64,000 nucleotides of DNA from Carboxydocella sporoproducens DSM 16521 (lineage in GTDB: Bacteria; Bacillota; GCA-003054495; Carboxydocellales; Carboxydocellaceae). How positions within the stretch are numbered: position 1 is the stretch's first letter; each line of letters starts with the position of its first letter. Positions 42,497 to 50,667 of this stretch are shown here, piece by piece. Where the stretch lies: NCBI RefSeq assembly GCF_900167165.1, contig NZ_FUXM01000005.1:46798-110797 (forward strand), read 5' to 3'. The notes below the pieces were generated by a model. That model was not told the DNA's origin and did no database searches. It saw only the letters and a list, made by a program, of their open reading frames with translations. The position numbers were made by a program, and so were the translations under genes.

Positions 42497-43300
42497 ATGG
42501 AACGAAACCAGAAGTACCAGCAGCAAAAATCCATTATCCTTAAGCACCTGCAGGCCAGCGAGGCTGAGTGGCAGGATTGGCGCTGGCATCTGGCTAACCG
42601 CATCTCCAGTCCTCTTGACCTGGCTCATTTTCTCCCTTTAACTGAAAAGGAAATTTCTCTGCTTAGAAATGCTTCAGCCCATAGACGCTGGGCCATCACC
42701 CCTCATTACCTGGCAGCCATTGACTGGGAACAGCCTGATGACCCACTCAAATTGCAAGTTCTGCCCTGGCGGGACAAAACCGTGGCTGGCTGTCCTGTCG
42801 GGCTGGATAAAAAAGAGACCAGGTATCTGCTGACAGTAACCAATCAGTGTGCCATCTATTGCAGCTATTGTACCCTGACCTGTCAGCAGGGCTTGATTGA
42901 ACGGCATCTGGCTCTAGATTTGTTACAATCTACCCTTAATGCTCTGGCTCAGCAGAAGAAAATCCGGGAAATAGTACTGGTTGGCGGTGATGCCCTCTTG
43001 CTTTCTGAGCGCCGCCTGGAATGGTTGTTAAGGGAAATCAGGAAAATAAGCCATATCCGCTCTGTCGGCATCGTTACTAGAACCCCGGCAGTCTTACCCC
43101 AGCGCATTACTGCTGGACTCTGCCAGGTCCTGAACCAGTCAGGCCCAATCAATATCTTTACCCGGATTAACCATCCGCGCGAGTTGACTCTGGCAACCCA
43201 GCAAGCGCTAAAAGATCTAGTAGCTGCAGGTGCTATTATAATCAATCAACCTGTAGCCATGACTATCGCTCAGCGGACAGACTTGTCTGTCGCCAACTAA
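42497..43300 (+). CDS. Truncated KamA-family radical SAM protein without the PLP-binding C-terminus
   Basis: A 267-residue relative of the lysine 2,3-aminomutase that follows it. The radical-SAM triad CAIYCSYC (Cys118/122/125) is intact, and the N-terminal helix region (SEAEWQDWRWHLANRI) matches the neighbour. Two things are missing: the segment before the triad is shorter (no PGITRRYP motif), and the protein stops at the point where the neighbour continues with LLRGINDNP, losing about 130 residues including the PLP lysine. It cannot be a normal aminomutase. It could be a degraded duplicate or a PLP-free radical enzyme. The start ATG 42497 has AAGGAGG seven bases upstream, so it still looks expressed. 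Confidence 0.8.
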   Translation: MERNQKYQQQKSIILKHLQASEAEWQDWRWHLANRISSPLDLAHFLPLTEKEISLLRNASAHRRWAITPHYLAAIDWEQPDDPLKLQVLPWRDKTVAGCPVGLDKKETRYLLTVTNQCAIYCSYCTLTCQQGLIERHLALDLLQSTLNALAQQKKIREIVLVGGDALLLSERRLEWLLREIRKISHIRSVGIVTRTPAVLPQRITAGLCQVLNQSGPINIFTRINHPRELTLATQQALKDLVAAGAIIINQPVAMTIAQRTDLSVAN

Positions 43301-43305
43301 TTACA

Positions 43306-43334
43306 TTGACAATTCACTTTGTTTAAGATATACT
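43306..43334 (+). promoter_or_regulatory. Sigma-A promoter of the riboswitch-kamA unit
   Basis: TTGACA (43306-43311) and TATACT (43329-43334) with a 17-base spacer, immediately after the stop of the truncated KamA gene. Confidence 0.85.
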
Positions 43335-43353
43335 AATATTAAAAAATTGAATA

Positions 43354-43475
43354 GGATAACGCTGAATCTTCCTGATGGAAGAGCGGGGGAACCACTTTTT
43401 CGGGGTGAATCGCCTTTTGGCGTAGGGCTAGCTATCGGCCCGAATCCGTCAGCTAACTTCGTAAGCGTTGATAGA
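43354..43475 (+). promoter_or_regulatory. Cyclic di-AMP riboswitch (ydaO/yuaA type)
   Basis: The segment contains the ydaO hallmark blocks in order: CGCTGAATCTTCC near the 5' end, GAGCGGGGGAACC, CGGGGTGAATC, AGGG and GGCCCGAATCCGTCAGCTAA. A closing stem pairs AACGCT (43358-43363) with AGCGTT (43464-43469). It is on the plus strand between a promoter and a terminator, upstream of kamA. In the known cases c-di-AMP binding lowers expression of potassium and osmolyte genes. Confidence 0.9.
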
Positions 43476-43484
43476 GGTTTTCAG

Positions 43485-43507
43485 CCACCGTCAGTACTGA
43501 CAGGTGG
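43485..43507 (+). promoter_or_regulatory. Hairpin in the riboswitch expression platform
   Basis: CCACC-GTCAG and CTGAC-A-GGTGG form a strong stem between the aptamer and the terminator. Confidence 0.5.
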
Positions 43508-43532
43508 TTTAGATAGCTTTTGTCTGCGCCAA

Positions 43533-43562
43533 AAACCCCGCTAATTACGGGGTTTTTTATTT
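43533..43562 (+). terminator. Riboswitch-controlled terminator before kamA
   Basis: AAACCCCG and CGGGGTTT form a stem with loop CTAATTA, followed by TTTATTTT. It ends 37 bases before the kamA start. Confidence 0.9.
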
Positions 43563-43598
43563 TACATTTTTTACATTTTTAGAAGAGGAGGGATAATT

Positions 43599-44828
43599 AT
43601 GTTACAGCTGGATACCAGGTTGTCCATTTCCCTGTCCAGAGCCAGTGAGCTAAAGGATACCATCCAGGATTATCTGAAAATAAAAGACCATATTCCAACC
43701 GGGTTCACTACTTTTGAACAATTCCTTCAGCAAAAGGAACGTATCCTGACAGCATTTCAAGCTTCAGAACATAACTGGCAGGACTGGAAATGGCAAATCA
43801 GTAACCGTATTACTACAGCGGAGCAACTGGCGCAATTTATTCCTTTATCCGAAAAAAAGATAGCTGATTTAAACACCATTGGAAAAAGGTTTCGCTGGGC
43901 CATTTCACCATATTACCTGGCTGTAATGGACTGGAACAACCCCGATGATCCGGTGCGTCTGCAAGCCATCCCTCAAATCCAGGAACTGCAGGATGAAAAA
44001 GGAGAACTTGATCCCATGGGTGAAGAATACTCTTCCCCTGCTCCCGGCATTACCAGGCGTTATCCTGATCGATTAATTATCAATGTTACCAACCAGTGTG
44101 CCATGTACTGCCGGCATTGCCAGCGAAGACGCAATATCGGTACAATCGATCGCCATCTGGCCCTGGATCAGCTGGAACAGGCCCTGGATTACATTCGGAA
44201 AAACCCGGAAATCCGGGATGTGCTGATTACCGGCGGTGATGCCCTGTTGCTTTCCGATTCCCGTCTGGACTGGTTATTAACCGAGCTGGATCGGATTCCC
44301 CATGTGGAAATCAAGCGCATCGGCACCAGGGCACTGGTAACCCTGCCCCAGCGCATTACTCCAGAGCTGGCCGCTATATTAGAAAAGCATCCGCCTATAT
44401 ATATAAATACCCAGTTCAACCATCCCCGAGAGGTCACCCCTGAAGCTAAACAGGCCATTGACCGCCTGATTAAGGCCGGAGTGGTGCTGGGCAACCAGGC
44501 CGTGTTATTAAGGGGTATTAATGATAATCCTCATGTCATGAAAAAGCTGAACCAGGAGTTACTCAAGGTTCGAATCCGTCCCTATTATATCTTCCATCCC
44601 AAAAAAGTACTGGGTACAGCTCACTTCAGTGTCCCCATTACCACAGGAATAAAAATTATTGACCAATTGCGAGGCCAAACATCTGGCCTGGCAGTTCCCC
44701 AGTATATCGTAAACGCACCAGGTGGTCTTGGTAAAATCCCCGTTAGTCCTGACTACGCTAAAGTAATAGCCAAAGATCATGCCATTTTACGTACCTGGGA
44801 AAATAAATTAATAAAAATTGAGTTTTAA
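43599..44828 (+). CDS. kamA: Lysine 2,3-aminomutase (KamA family)
   Basis: A radical SAM and PLP enzyme that converts L-lysine to L-beta-lysine, or a close relative. In the 409-residue protein the triad CAMYCRHC (Cys167/171/174), GGDALLLSDSRLDWLL, QFNHPREVTPEAKQA and LLRGINDNP are present, and PLP lysine 379 lies in APGGLGK, where classic enzymes have PGGGGK. Beta-lysine is used either in fermentation or, after acetylation by AblB, as an osmolyte; no acetyltransferase is adjacent. Regulation by a c-di-AMP riboswitch and terminator directly upstream favours the osmolyte role. Glutamate 2,3-aminomutase is an alternative. Confidence 0.88.
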   Translation: MLQLDTRLSISLSRASELKDTIQDYLKIKDHIPTGFTTFEQFLQQKERILTAFQASEHNWQDWKWQISNRITTAEQLAQFIPLSEKKIADLNTIGKRFRWAISPYYLAVMDWNNPDDPVRLQAIPQIQELQDEKGELDPMGEEYSSPAPGITRRYPDRLIINVTNQCAMYCRHCQRRRNIGTIDRHLALDQLEQALDYIRKNPEIRDVLITGGDALLLSDSRLDWLLTELDRIPHVEIKRIGTRALVTLPQRITPELAAILEKHPPIYINTQFNHPREVTPEAKQAIDRLIKAGVVLGNQAVLLRGINDNPHVMKKLNQELLKVRIRPYYIFHPKKVLGTAHFSVPITTGIKIIDQLRGQTSGLAVPQYIVNAPGGLGKIPVSPDYAKVIAKDHAILRTWENKLIKIEF

Positions 44829-44831
44829 CTC

Positions 44832-44860
44832 TTGACACTTCCTGTAATACCTGATAATTT
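44832..44860 (+). promoter_or_regulatory. Sigma-A promoter of the metNIQ leader
   Basis: TTGACA (44832-44837) and TAATTT (44855-44860) are 17 bases apart and precede the SAM riboswitch by about 40 bases. Confidence 0.75.
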
Positions 44861-44862
44861 AT

Positions 44863-44882
44863 TTATCGTTGGCTTACGATAA
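44863..44882. repeat. Inverted repeat at the metNIQ transcription start
   Basis: TTATCGT and ACGATAA form a perfect 7-bp inverted repeat around TGGCTT, just after the -10. It could be an operator or the 5' hairpin of the leader RNA. Confidence 0.4.
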
Positions 44883-44898
44883 ACGCATAGGGATAAGA

Positions 44899-45005
44899 CT
44901 CTTATCCAGAGAGGTGGAGGGACTGGCCCGATGAAACCCGGCAACAGCCGTCTATGAGACGGAAATGTGCCAATTCCTGCAGGCAAACTGCCTGAGAGAT
45001 AAGAG
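44899..45005 (+). promoter_or_regulatory. SAM-I riboswitch (S-box)
   Basis: The S-box sequence is near complete: CTCTTATCCAGAGAGGTGGA, GGGACTGGCCCGATGAAACC, CGGCAACAG, AATGTGCCAATTCCTGC and GAGAGATAAGAG. P1 pairs CTCTTATC with GATAAGAG. High SAM is known to favour the downstream terminator. Confidence 0.97.
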
Positions 45006-45020
45006 AGGTAACCTGTATAA

Positions 45021-45050
45021 AAAGGCACCTCTCGGGTGCCTTTAATTTTT
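45021..45050 (+). terminator. SAM riboswitch terminator before metN
   Basis: AAAGGCACC and GGTGCCTTT form a stem around TCTCG, followed by AATTTTT. It lies 18 bases before the metN start codon. Confidence 0.93.
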
Positions 45051-45068
45051 AGCACAGGAGAGGTAGCA

Positions 45069-46097
45069 ATGATCAGAATTACTGAACTAAGTAAAGTTTT
45101 TCAAGGCCCCAATGGACCGGTACAGGCCCTGAAAAATATTAACCTGTCTGTATCCAAAGGGGAAATCGCCGGCATCATCGGTTACAGCGGTGCCGGCAAA
45201 AGTACACTCATCCGCTGTGTCAACCTGCTGGAAACTCCGACTTCAGGTACCATTGTCGTCGATGGACAGGAGATTACCAGCTTGCGGGGTGAACAGCTGC
45301 GCCAGGCCCGGCGCAAAATGGGCATGATTTTTCAGCATTTTAACTTACTTTCTTCTCGTACCGTGCGGGAAAATATCGCCTTCCCCCTGGAAATCGCCGG
45401 TGTACCCCGGGCGGAAATCAAAAAGCGCGTCGATGAATTGCTGGAGCTGGTTGGCTTGACCGATCGGGCCGACAACTATCCGGCCCAGCTCAGTGGAGGC
45501 CAAAAACAGCGGGTTGGCATCGCCAGGGCTCTGGCCAGCAATCCCAGTGTCCTGTTATGCGATGAGGCAACCTCAGCCTTAGACCCTGCCACCACCCGGT
45601 CTATCCTGCAATTATTGCTGGATATCAATCAGCAGCTGGGACTGACCATTTTACTTATCACCCATGAAATGGATGTGATCAAGGAAATCTGTGATACCGT
45701 CTATGTCATGGAAGCTGGAGAAATTATCGAATCCGGCCCGGTACTGGATGTGTTTGCCCACCCCACCCGGGAGACCACCAGAGCCTTTATCGAAAGCCTG
45801 TATCAGCTGGACCTGCCATCAGACTTCTACCGGCAGATTGTCCACCGGCCCGGTTTTCACCGCCTGGTTCGGCTTGTCTTTACCGGCGTCAATGCCGCTG
45901 AACCGATAGTGGCCACCCTGGGGCAAAAATTCGCTGTAACAGTAAATATCATGGCCGGCAATATCGACTATATCAAGGGACAACCCCTGGGCATCCTGAC
46001 TCTGGACATCAGCGGTGACTCCCTGGAAGTGGAAAAGGCCCTTAGCTACTTACACACAACCGGGCTAAAGGTGGAGGTGCTGGAATATGAGTTCTAA
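45069..46097 (+). CDS. metN: Methionine ABC transporter ATP-binding protein MetN
   Basis: Energises methionine uptake. The 342-residue protein has the ABC domain with Walker A GYSGAGKST, signature LSGGQKQR, Walker B LLCDEATSALD and the H-loop THEMD, then a C-terminal NIL regulatory domain (about 262-340) that binds methionine in homologues. The start (ATG 45069) has GGAGAGGT. It overlaps metI by 11 bases. Confidence 0.97.
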   Translation: MIRITELSKVFQGPNGPVQALKNINLSVSKGEIAGIIGYSGAGKSTLIRCVNLLETPTSGTIVVDGQEITSLRGEQLRQARRKMGMIFQHFNLLSSRTVRENIAFPLEIAGVPRAEIKKRVDELLELVGLTDRADNYPAQLSGGQKQRVGIARALASNPSVLLCDEATSALDPATTRSILQLLLDINQQLGLTILLITHEMDVIKEICDTVYVMEAGEIIESGPVLDVFAHPTRETTRAFIESLYQLDLPSDFYRQIVHRPGFHRLVRLVFTGVNAAEPIVATLGQKFAVTVNIMAGNIDYIKGQPLGILTLDISGDSLEVEKALSYLHTTGLKVEVLEYEF

Positions 46098-46746
46098 TGA
46101 ATTGCAACTGCTCTGGGTAGGCCTGGGGGAAACCCTGTATATGACCGGCATCGCTATGGTACTATCCTATATCTTTGGTTTGCCCTTGGGAGTAATCCTG
46201 GTAACAACTGAAAAAGGACACATCTGGGAAAGCCCTCTCCTCAACCGGACTCTGGGAGCTATCGTCAATGCCACCCGCTCCATCCCTTTTATTATCCTGC
46301 TGGTGGCAGTTATCCCTCTGACCCGGTTACTGGTGGGAACATCTATTGGCACTACTGCTGCCACAGTGCCCCTGGTCATTGGTGCTGTTCCTTTTGTCGG
46401 CCGGATGGTCGAAACATCTCTCAAAGAAGTGGACCGCGGCCTGGTGGAAGCAGCTTTAGCCATGGGAGCAACCCCGCTCCAGATAATTTTTAAAGTCCTG
46501 TTGCCAGAATCCATCCCTTCACTGATTCTGGGTGCCACCATTACAGCCATTACCCTCATCGGTTATTCAGCCATGGCTGGTTTTGTCGGCGGCGGCGGTC
46601 TGGGAGACCTGGCGGTCAAATACGGATATTATCGCTATAAGACCGAGATCATGCTGGCCACCATCGCGGTGCTGGTTATTCTGGTCCAAGTCATTCAAAG
46701 TTTTGGCAACTATCTTGCCAAGCTATACAATAAAAAACATAAATAA
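46087..46746 (+). CDS. metI: Methionine ABC transporter permease MetI
   Basis: A 219-residue permease with five or six TM segments and the EAA loop EAALAMGATPLQIIFKVLLP that contacts MetN. The closing GGGGLGDLAVKYGYYRYKTE is typical of MetI. It overlaps metN and ends 13 bases before metQ. Confidence 0.97.
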   Translation: MSSNELQLLWVGLGETLYMTGIAMVLSYIFGLPLGVILVTTEKGHIWESPLLNRTLGAIVNATRSIPFIILLVAVIPLTRLLVGTSIGTTAATVPLVIGAVPFVGRMVETSLKEVDRGLVEAALAMGATPLQIIFKVLLPESIPSLILGATITAITLIGYSAMAGFVGGGGLGDLAVKYGYYRYKTEIMLATIAVLVILVQVIQSFGNYLAKLYNKKHK

Positions 46747-46759
46747 GGAGGTAACAAAA

Positions 46760-47602
46760 ATGTTCAAACGCAAAGCTCTGACTCTCATCACCGGTCTGGC
46801 CCTGCTGGCAGGATTAATCAGCGGCTGTGGCGGCCAGCAGGAAAAGGCAGCTGAACAACCCGCTGCCAAAGAAACAGTAGTACTTAAAGTAGGTGCCACC
46901 CCCGTTCCCCACAAGGAAATTCTGGAAGCAGCCAAGCCGCTGCTGGAGAAAAAAGGCATCAAGCTGGAAATTGTGGAGTTTACTGACTACATCTTGCCTA
47001 ACAAAGCCCTGGCTAATGGTGAATTGGATGCCAATTACTTCCAGCACGTCCCCTATCTGGAGGACTTCAGTAAGGAAAACAAGCTGGATCTGACTTATAC
47101 CGTCAAAGTTCACTTCGAGCCGATGGGTATCTACCCCGGTAAAGTCAAAGACCTGGCTCAACTGCCGGAAAAGGCCAAAATCGCAGTGCCCAATGACCCC
47201 ACCAATGAAGCCCGGGCTCTGCTCCTGCTGGAAAAGGCCGGTCTGATCAAAGTCAAGCCCGGAGTAGGCTTAAAGGCCACCAAACAGGACATTATCGAAA
47301 ACCCCAAACAGCTGGAAATCCAGGAACTGGATGCCGCCCAGATTCCCCGTTCCCTGCCTGATGTGGATCTGGCAGTCATCAATGGTAACTATGCTGTCGA
47401 GGCCGGTTTGAACGCCGGTAAGGATGCCCTGGTTTCTGAAGACAAAAACAGTGAGGCTGCCCAAACCTTTGGCAATATTATCGCTGTTCGTAAAGGAGAC
47501 GAGAACAAGGAAGCTATCAAGGCTCTGGGTGAAGTCCTGCTCAGCCCGGAAATCAAGAAATTCATTGAAGAGAAGTATCAGGGAGCAGTTCTGCCCCTGT
47601 AA
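46760..47602 (+). CDS. metQ: Methionine-binding lipoprotein MetQ
   Basis: The substrate-binding lipoprotein of the transporter. ATG 46760 follows AAGGAGG. The signal peptide ends at a lipobox (LISGC, lipidated Cys23). The NlpA-type body follows, with VGATPVPHKEIL, ITDY-like FTDYILPNKALANGELDANYFQHVPYLEDF and NGNYAVEAGL. 280 residues. In Gram-positives it is anchored on the outer face of the membrane after Lgt and LspA action. Confidence 0.97.
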   Translation: MFKRKALTLITGLALLAGLISGCGGQQEKAAEQPAAKETVVLKVGATPVPHKEILEAAKPLLEKKGIKLEIVEFTDYILPNKALANGELDANYFQHVPYLEDFSKENKLDLTYTVKVHFEPMGIYPGKVKDLAQLPEKAKIAVPNDPTNEARALLLLEKAGLIKVKPGVGLKATKQDIIENPKQLEIQELDAAQIPRSLPDVDLAVINGNYAVEAGLNAGKDALVSEDKNSEAAQTFGNIIAVRKGDENKEAIKALGEVLLSPEIKKFIEEKYQGAVLPL

Positions 47603-47609
47603 AGGAAAA

Positions 47610-47642
47610 GAGGTCCCAAATCCGGGACCTCTCTCTCATTTT
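47610..47642. terminator. Bidirectional terminator between metQ and pyrE
   Basis: GAGGTCCC (47610-47617) and GGGACCTC (47624-47631) form a perfect 8-bp stem. On the minus strand it is followed by TTTTCC; on the plus strand by TCTCTCATTTT. It ends both converging units. Confidence 0.85.
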
Positions 47643-48217
47643 AAACCCCGCGAACCCGGTTTGACTGCCGGTTCCCCGGCCTGGCAAAGGGGACAGACTT
47701 CCGGTTCCCAGGCCACTGCTGCCACAGTTAGTGCCTTGTAGAGGGGTACGCCAAAATCAGCCCTGCCGTTACTGCGGTCCACCAGAACGGCTACCCCTAC
47801 CACTTCTCCTCCTGCCGCTTTGACCACATCAATAACCTCTTGAACAGAACCGCCGGTGGTGATAACATCTTCTACCACCAGCACCCGTTCTCCCGGCCTG
47901 ATGCTGAAATTGCGGCGCAACCGCATTTTCCCCTCTTCCCGTTCCGTGAACAGAGCCCGTTTGCCCAGCTGCCGTCCGATTTCATAAGCTACGATCACTC
48001 CACCCATAGCCGGTCCTACTACCACATCTATTTCCGGTTCTTCCCCCAGTTGTTCCACCAGACTGGCACAGATCATGCGGGTATATTCAGGGTATTGTAA
48101 AACCTGGGCGCATTGCAGGTAGCGGTCACTGTGTTTTCCTGAGGTCAGCAAAAAATGTCCCTGCAGTAAAGCACCACATTTCTCGAAAATGGCAATCACA
48201 TCAGCCTGACTTAACAT
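47636..48217 (-). CDS. pyrE: Orotate phosphoribosyltransferase
   Basis: Couples orotate and PRPP to give OMP. The 193-residue protein has the PRPP signature VLVVEDVITTGGSVQE (about 112-127) and the SGKHSDRYLQ substrate region. The C-terminal end has an unusual CPLCQAG extension with two cysteines after the core fold. It overlaps pyrF by seven bases and is the last gene of the pyr operon. Confidence 0.96.
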   Translation of the reverse strand: MLSQADVIAIFEKCGALLQGHFLLTSGKHSDRYLQCAQVLQYPEYTRMICASLVEQLGEEPEIDVVVGPAMGGVIVAYEIGRQLGKRALFTEREEGKMRLRRNFSIRPGERVLVVEDVITTGGSVQEVIDVVKAAGGEVVGVAVLVDRSNGRADFGVPLYKALTVAAVAWEPEVCPLCQAGEPAVKPGSRGLK

Positions 48218-48948
48218 CTCATCTTACCTCCCTCTGCTAGAACCTCAGCCATTTCCTCTGCCACCCGGCGTGCTGCCTCGCGAGGATCAGCACTGCCGGT
48301 AATCGGCCGTCCTACCACCAGATAATGGGCCCCTGCCCGCAGAGCCTGGGCCGGGGTCATGATGCGCTGCTGGTCCCCTGCTGCCGCCCAAAGAGGACGG
48401 ATGCCGGGGATAACAGTAACGAACTCAGGGCCACAGGCTTGCTGTATTAAAGGCAGTTCCCGGGAAGAAGCTACCACGCCATCCAGGCCGCATTGCCTGG
48501 CCAGGCGGGCCCAGGCCTGGACGCGCTGGCCGATTTCCTCTTTTTGCCCCAGAGTGGCTTCCCATTCGCTCTGGCTAAAACTGGTCAGGACGGTAACCGC
48601 CAGCAACAGTGGCCGCTTGCCTGCTACTGCACCGGCCTGAGCCCCGGCCAGAGCTGCTTTCAGCATGATTGGTCCCCCGGCGGCATGGACATTGAACATC
48701 TCCACCCCATAGCTGGCCAGAACCCGGCTGGCCTGTTCCACAGTATTGGGAATATCATGCAGTTTCAGGTCGAGAAAGACTCTGAGGTTATTCTGGCGAA
48801 ACCAGCTGAGCAACTCAGGGCCACAGCTATAATAAAGCTGCATCCCCACTTTGTACATACCTACATAGTCGGCAGTGAGGCTGACCAGGCGCTGGGCTTC
48901 CGCCAGTGTATCTACATCCAGGGCCAGAATCAGTTTTTCCACGGCCAT
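48211..48948 (-). CDS. pyrF: Orotidine 5'-phosphate decarboxylase
   Basis: Decarboxylates OMP to UMP. The 245-residue TIM barrel shows LALDVDTLAEA, the catalytic DLKLHDIPNTV and the phosphate-binding VIPGIRPL...ALRAGAHYLVVGRPIT. ATG overlaps the pyrD end in a TAATG-like junction. Confidence 0.97.
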   Translation of the reverse strand: MAVEKLILALDVDTLAEAQRLVSLTADYVGMYKVGMQLYYSCGPELLSWFRQNNLRVFLDLKLHDIPNTVEQASRVLASYGVEMFNVHAAGGPIMLKAALAGAQAGAVAGKRPLLLAVTVLTSFSQSEWEATLGQKEEIGQRVQAWARLARQCGLDGVVASSRELPLIQQACGPEFVTVIPGIRPLWAAAGDQQRIMTPAQALRAGAHYLVVGRPITGSADPREAARRVAEEMAEVLAEGGKMRC

Positions 48949-49877
48949 TATTCCTCCTTCCTGTGGGCGGCCCCGATGAGTTCACCCAAATCCCTGACCC
49001 CTTCCCGGCGGCAGAACTCCTCGATTTCCGCCAGGATCCGCCAGGGAGCCCGGGGGTCCACCAGGGTAGCAGTACCGATGCTGACCGCACTGGCACCGGC
49101 CAGGAAAAATTCGATGGCATCCTCCCCGCTCATAATACCTCCGCCACCGAGCAGAGGCATTTCCGGTAAAGCCTGATGAACCTGCCAGACACAGCGCAAA
49201 GCCACCGGCTTGATGGCCGGTCCGGCCAGACCCCCAAAAATATTGGCCAGTACCGGCCGTCGGCGCCGGATATCAATGGCCATTCCCTGCAAGGTATTGA
49301 TCAGGGAAAGGGCATCAGCCCCTGCTTCAGCAGCAGCCCGGGCTAGAGCCACGATGTCCGTTACATTGGGGGTAAGTTTGATTATCACCGGTTTGGTGGT
49401 ATGGGCTTTAACCGTTCTGGTTACCTCGGCCAGGGCTTCAGCCTGGGTGCCGAACATAATGCCCCCCTGTTTGACATTGGGACAACTGACATTGACTTCA
49501 ATAGCTGCAATCACCGCTTCTCCCTCCAGGCGGGCAGCCAGCTCCCCGTACTCCTCTACTGTATTGCCGGAAATATTGGCCAGAAAAGAGCATTGAAAAG
49601 CAGTGAGCCGAGGCAGGACATCCCGGCACAATCCTTCTATCCCCGGGTTTTCCAGTCCGATAGCGTTGAGAACCCCGGCCGGTGTTTCTGCCAGACGGGG
49701 AGTTGGATTGCCTGCTCTGGGAGTAAGGGTAGTGCCTTTCAGGATTACTCCCCCCAGCTGGTTCAAATCTCCGAAAGGAGTGAGTTCCAGCCCGAAGCCG
49801 CAGGTACCGGAAGCTGTCAGTACCGGATTGGCCAGCTGCAAAGCCCCCAGGCTGGTAGTGAGGTTGGGCTCAGTCAT
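48948..49877 (-). CDS. pyrD: Dihydroorotate dehydrogenase, class 1B catalytic subunit
   Basis: An FMN enzyme that oxidises dihydroorotate. In 309 residues it has [22 protein letters not shown], the active-site cysteine loop [13 protein letters not shown] (about 125-137) and [15 protein letters not shown]. The neighbouring pyrK supplies the FAD/2Fe-2S subunit that passes electrons to NAD+, which defines class 1B. Confidence 0.97.
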   Translation of the reverse strand: MTEPNLTTSLGALQLANPVLTASGTCGFGLELTPFGDLNQLGGVILKGTTLTPRAGNPTPRLAETPAGVLNAIGLENPGIEGLCRDVLPRLTAFQCSFLANISGNTVEEYGELAARLEGEAVIAAIEVNVSCPNVKQGGIMFGTQAEALAEVTRTVKAHTTKPVIIKLTPNVTDIVALARAAAEAGADALSLINTLQGMAIDIRRRRPVLANIFGGLAGPAIKPVALRCVWQVHQALPEMPLLGGGGIMSGEDAIEFFLAGASAVSIGTATLVDPRAPWRILAEIEEFCRREGVRDLGELIGAAHRKEE

Positions 49878-50649
49878 TCAGCACCACCTCCTCGATGGCA
49901 AAGACCGGCCCTTCCTTACAGACCTTTTTGCCACCACAGTCACAGCCCAGGCAGATGCCAATGCCACAGGCCATAGTCTCTTCCAGGGAAACCTGTCCGG
50001 CCATACCATATTGCCGGGCTAGTTTAACTACCGCTTTAAGCATGGGCAAAGGACCACAGGCATAGAGATAGTCCGGCCTTTCCCGTTCTAGATAAACTGC
50101 CAGCTCCTCGGTAACCAGGCCCTGCCGACCGACGGAACCATCTTCAGTGCTAATATGTACCGGAATGCCCAGAGCAGCGATGGGTTCCACCCCTACCAGA
50201 TGGGCCTCGCTTCTGGCGCCGGTGAAAAAGCGGCTTTCCAGCTCAAACTGGGCCAGCACCTGGGCAATGGGCAGCAATGGAGCATTGCCAATTCCTCCTC
50301 CCACCAGCACTGCCTTGTTAACCTCAGGAGGCAGACGAAAGCCCCGGCCTAGCGGGCCCAGCAGGCTTAAAGTTTCCCCGGGTCTACGCTGCCATAACCA
50401 GGTTGTTCCCTTACCCCGTAGCTGGTAGAGCAGCTGGATCTGCCCATCATCGGCGAGGATATTATGCAAGCTCAAGGGCCGGCGCAGCAGGGGATCCAGA
50501 CTCCCCTGCTCCCGGCAAGCTACCATGACAAATTGTCCCGGTTTGGCATACATGGCGATTTCCGGTACTTCTATGGTTAAAAGACTGTAATAATCATTGA
50601 GATGGCGGTGTTCCAGGATTTTCCCGTTATATACTCCGGTCCCGGCCAC
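49870..50649 (-). CDS. pyrK: Dihydroorotate dehydrogenase electron transfer subunit
   Basis: An FAD and 2Fe-2S subunit of 259 residues. The N-terminal FAD part includes RRPLSLHNI; the NAD-binding part has [14 protein letters not shown] and [12 protein letters not shown]; the C-terminal cluster binds through [13 protein letters not shown] and CKEGPVF. Initiation is at GTG 50649 with GGAGGT upstream. It overlaps pyrD by eight bases. Confidence 0.97.
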   Translation of the reverse strand: MAGTGVYNGKILEHRHLNDYYSLLTIEVPEIAMYAKPGQFVMVACREQGSLDPLLRRPLSLHNILADDGQIQLLYQLRGKGTTWLWQRRPGETLSLLGPLGRGFRLPPEVNKAVLVGGGIGNAPLLPIAQVLAQFELESRFFTGARSEAHLVGVEPIAALGIPVHISTEDGSVGRQGLVTEELAVYLERERPDYLYACGPLPMLKAVVKLARQYGMAGQVSLEETMACGIGICLGCDCGGKKVCKEGPVFAIEEVVLND

Positions 50650-50667
50650 TGGACTGACCTCCTTTCC

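Noticed and set aside
48359..49176. Plus-strand open frames opposite pyrF and pyrD
   Set aside because: They mirror strongly conserved genes on the other strand and show no family motif or ribosome site.
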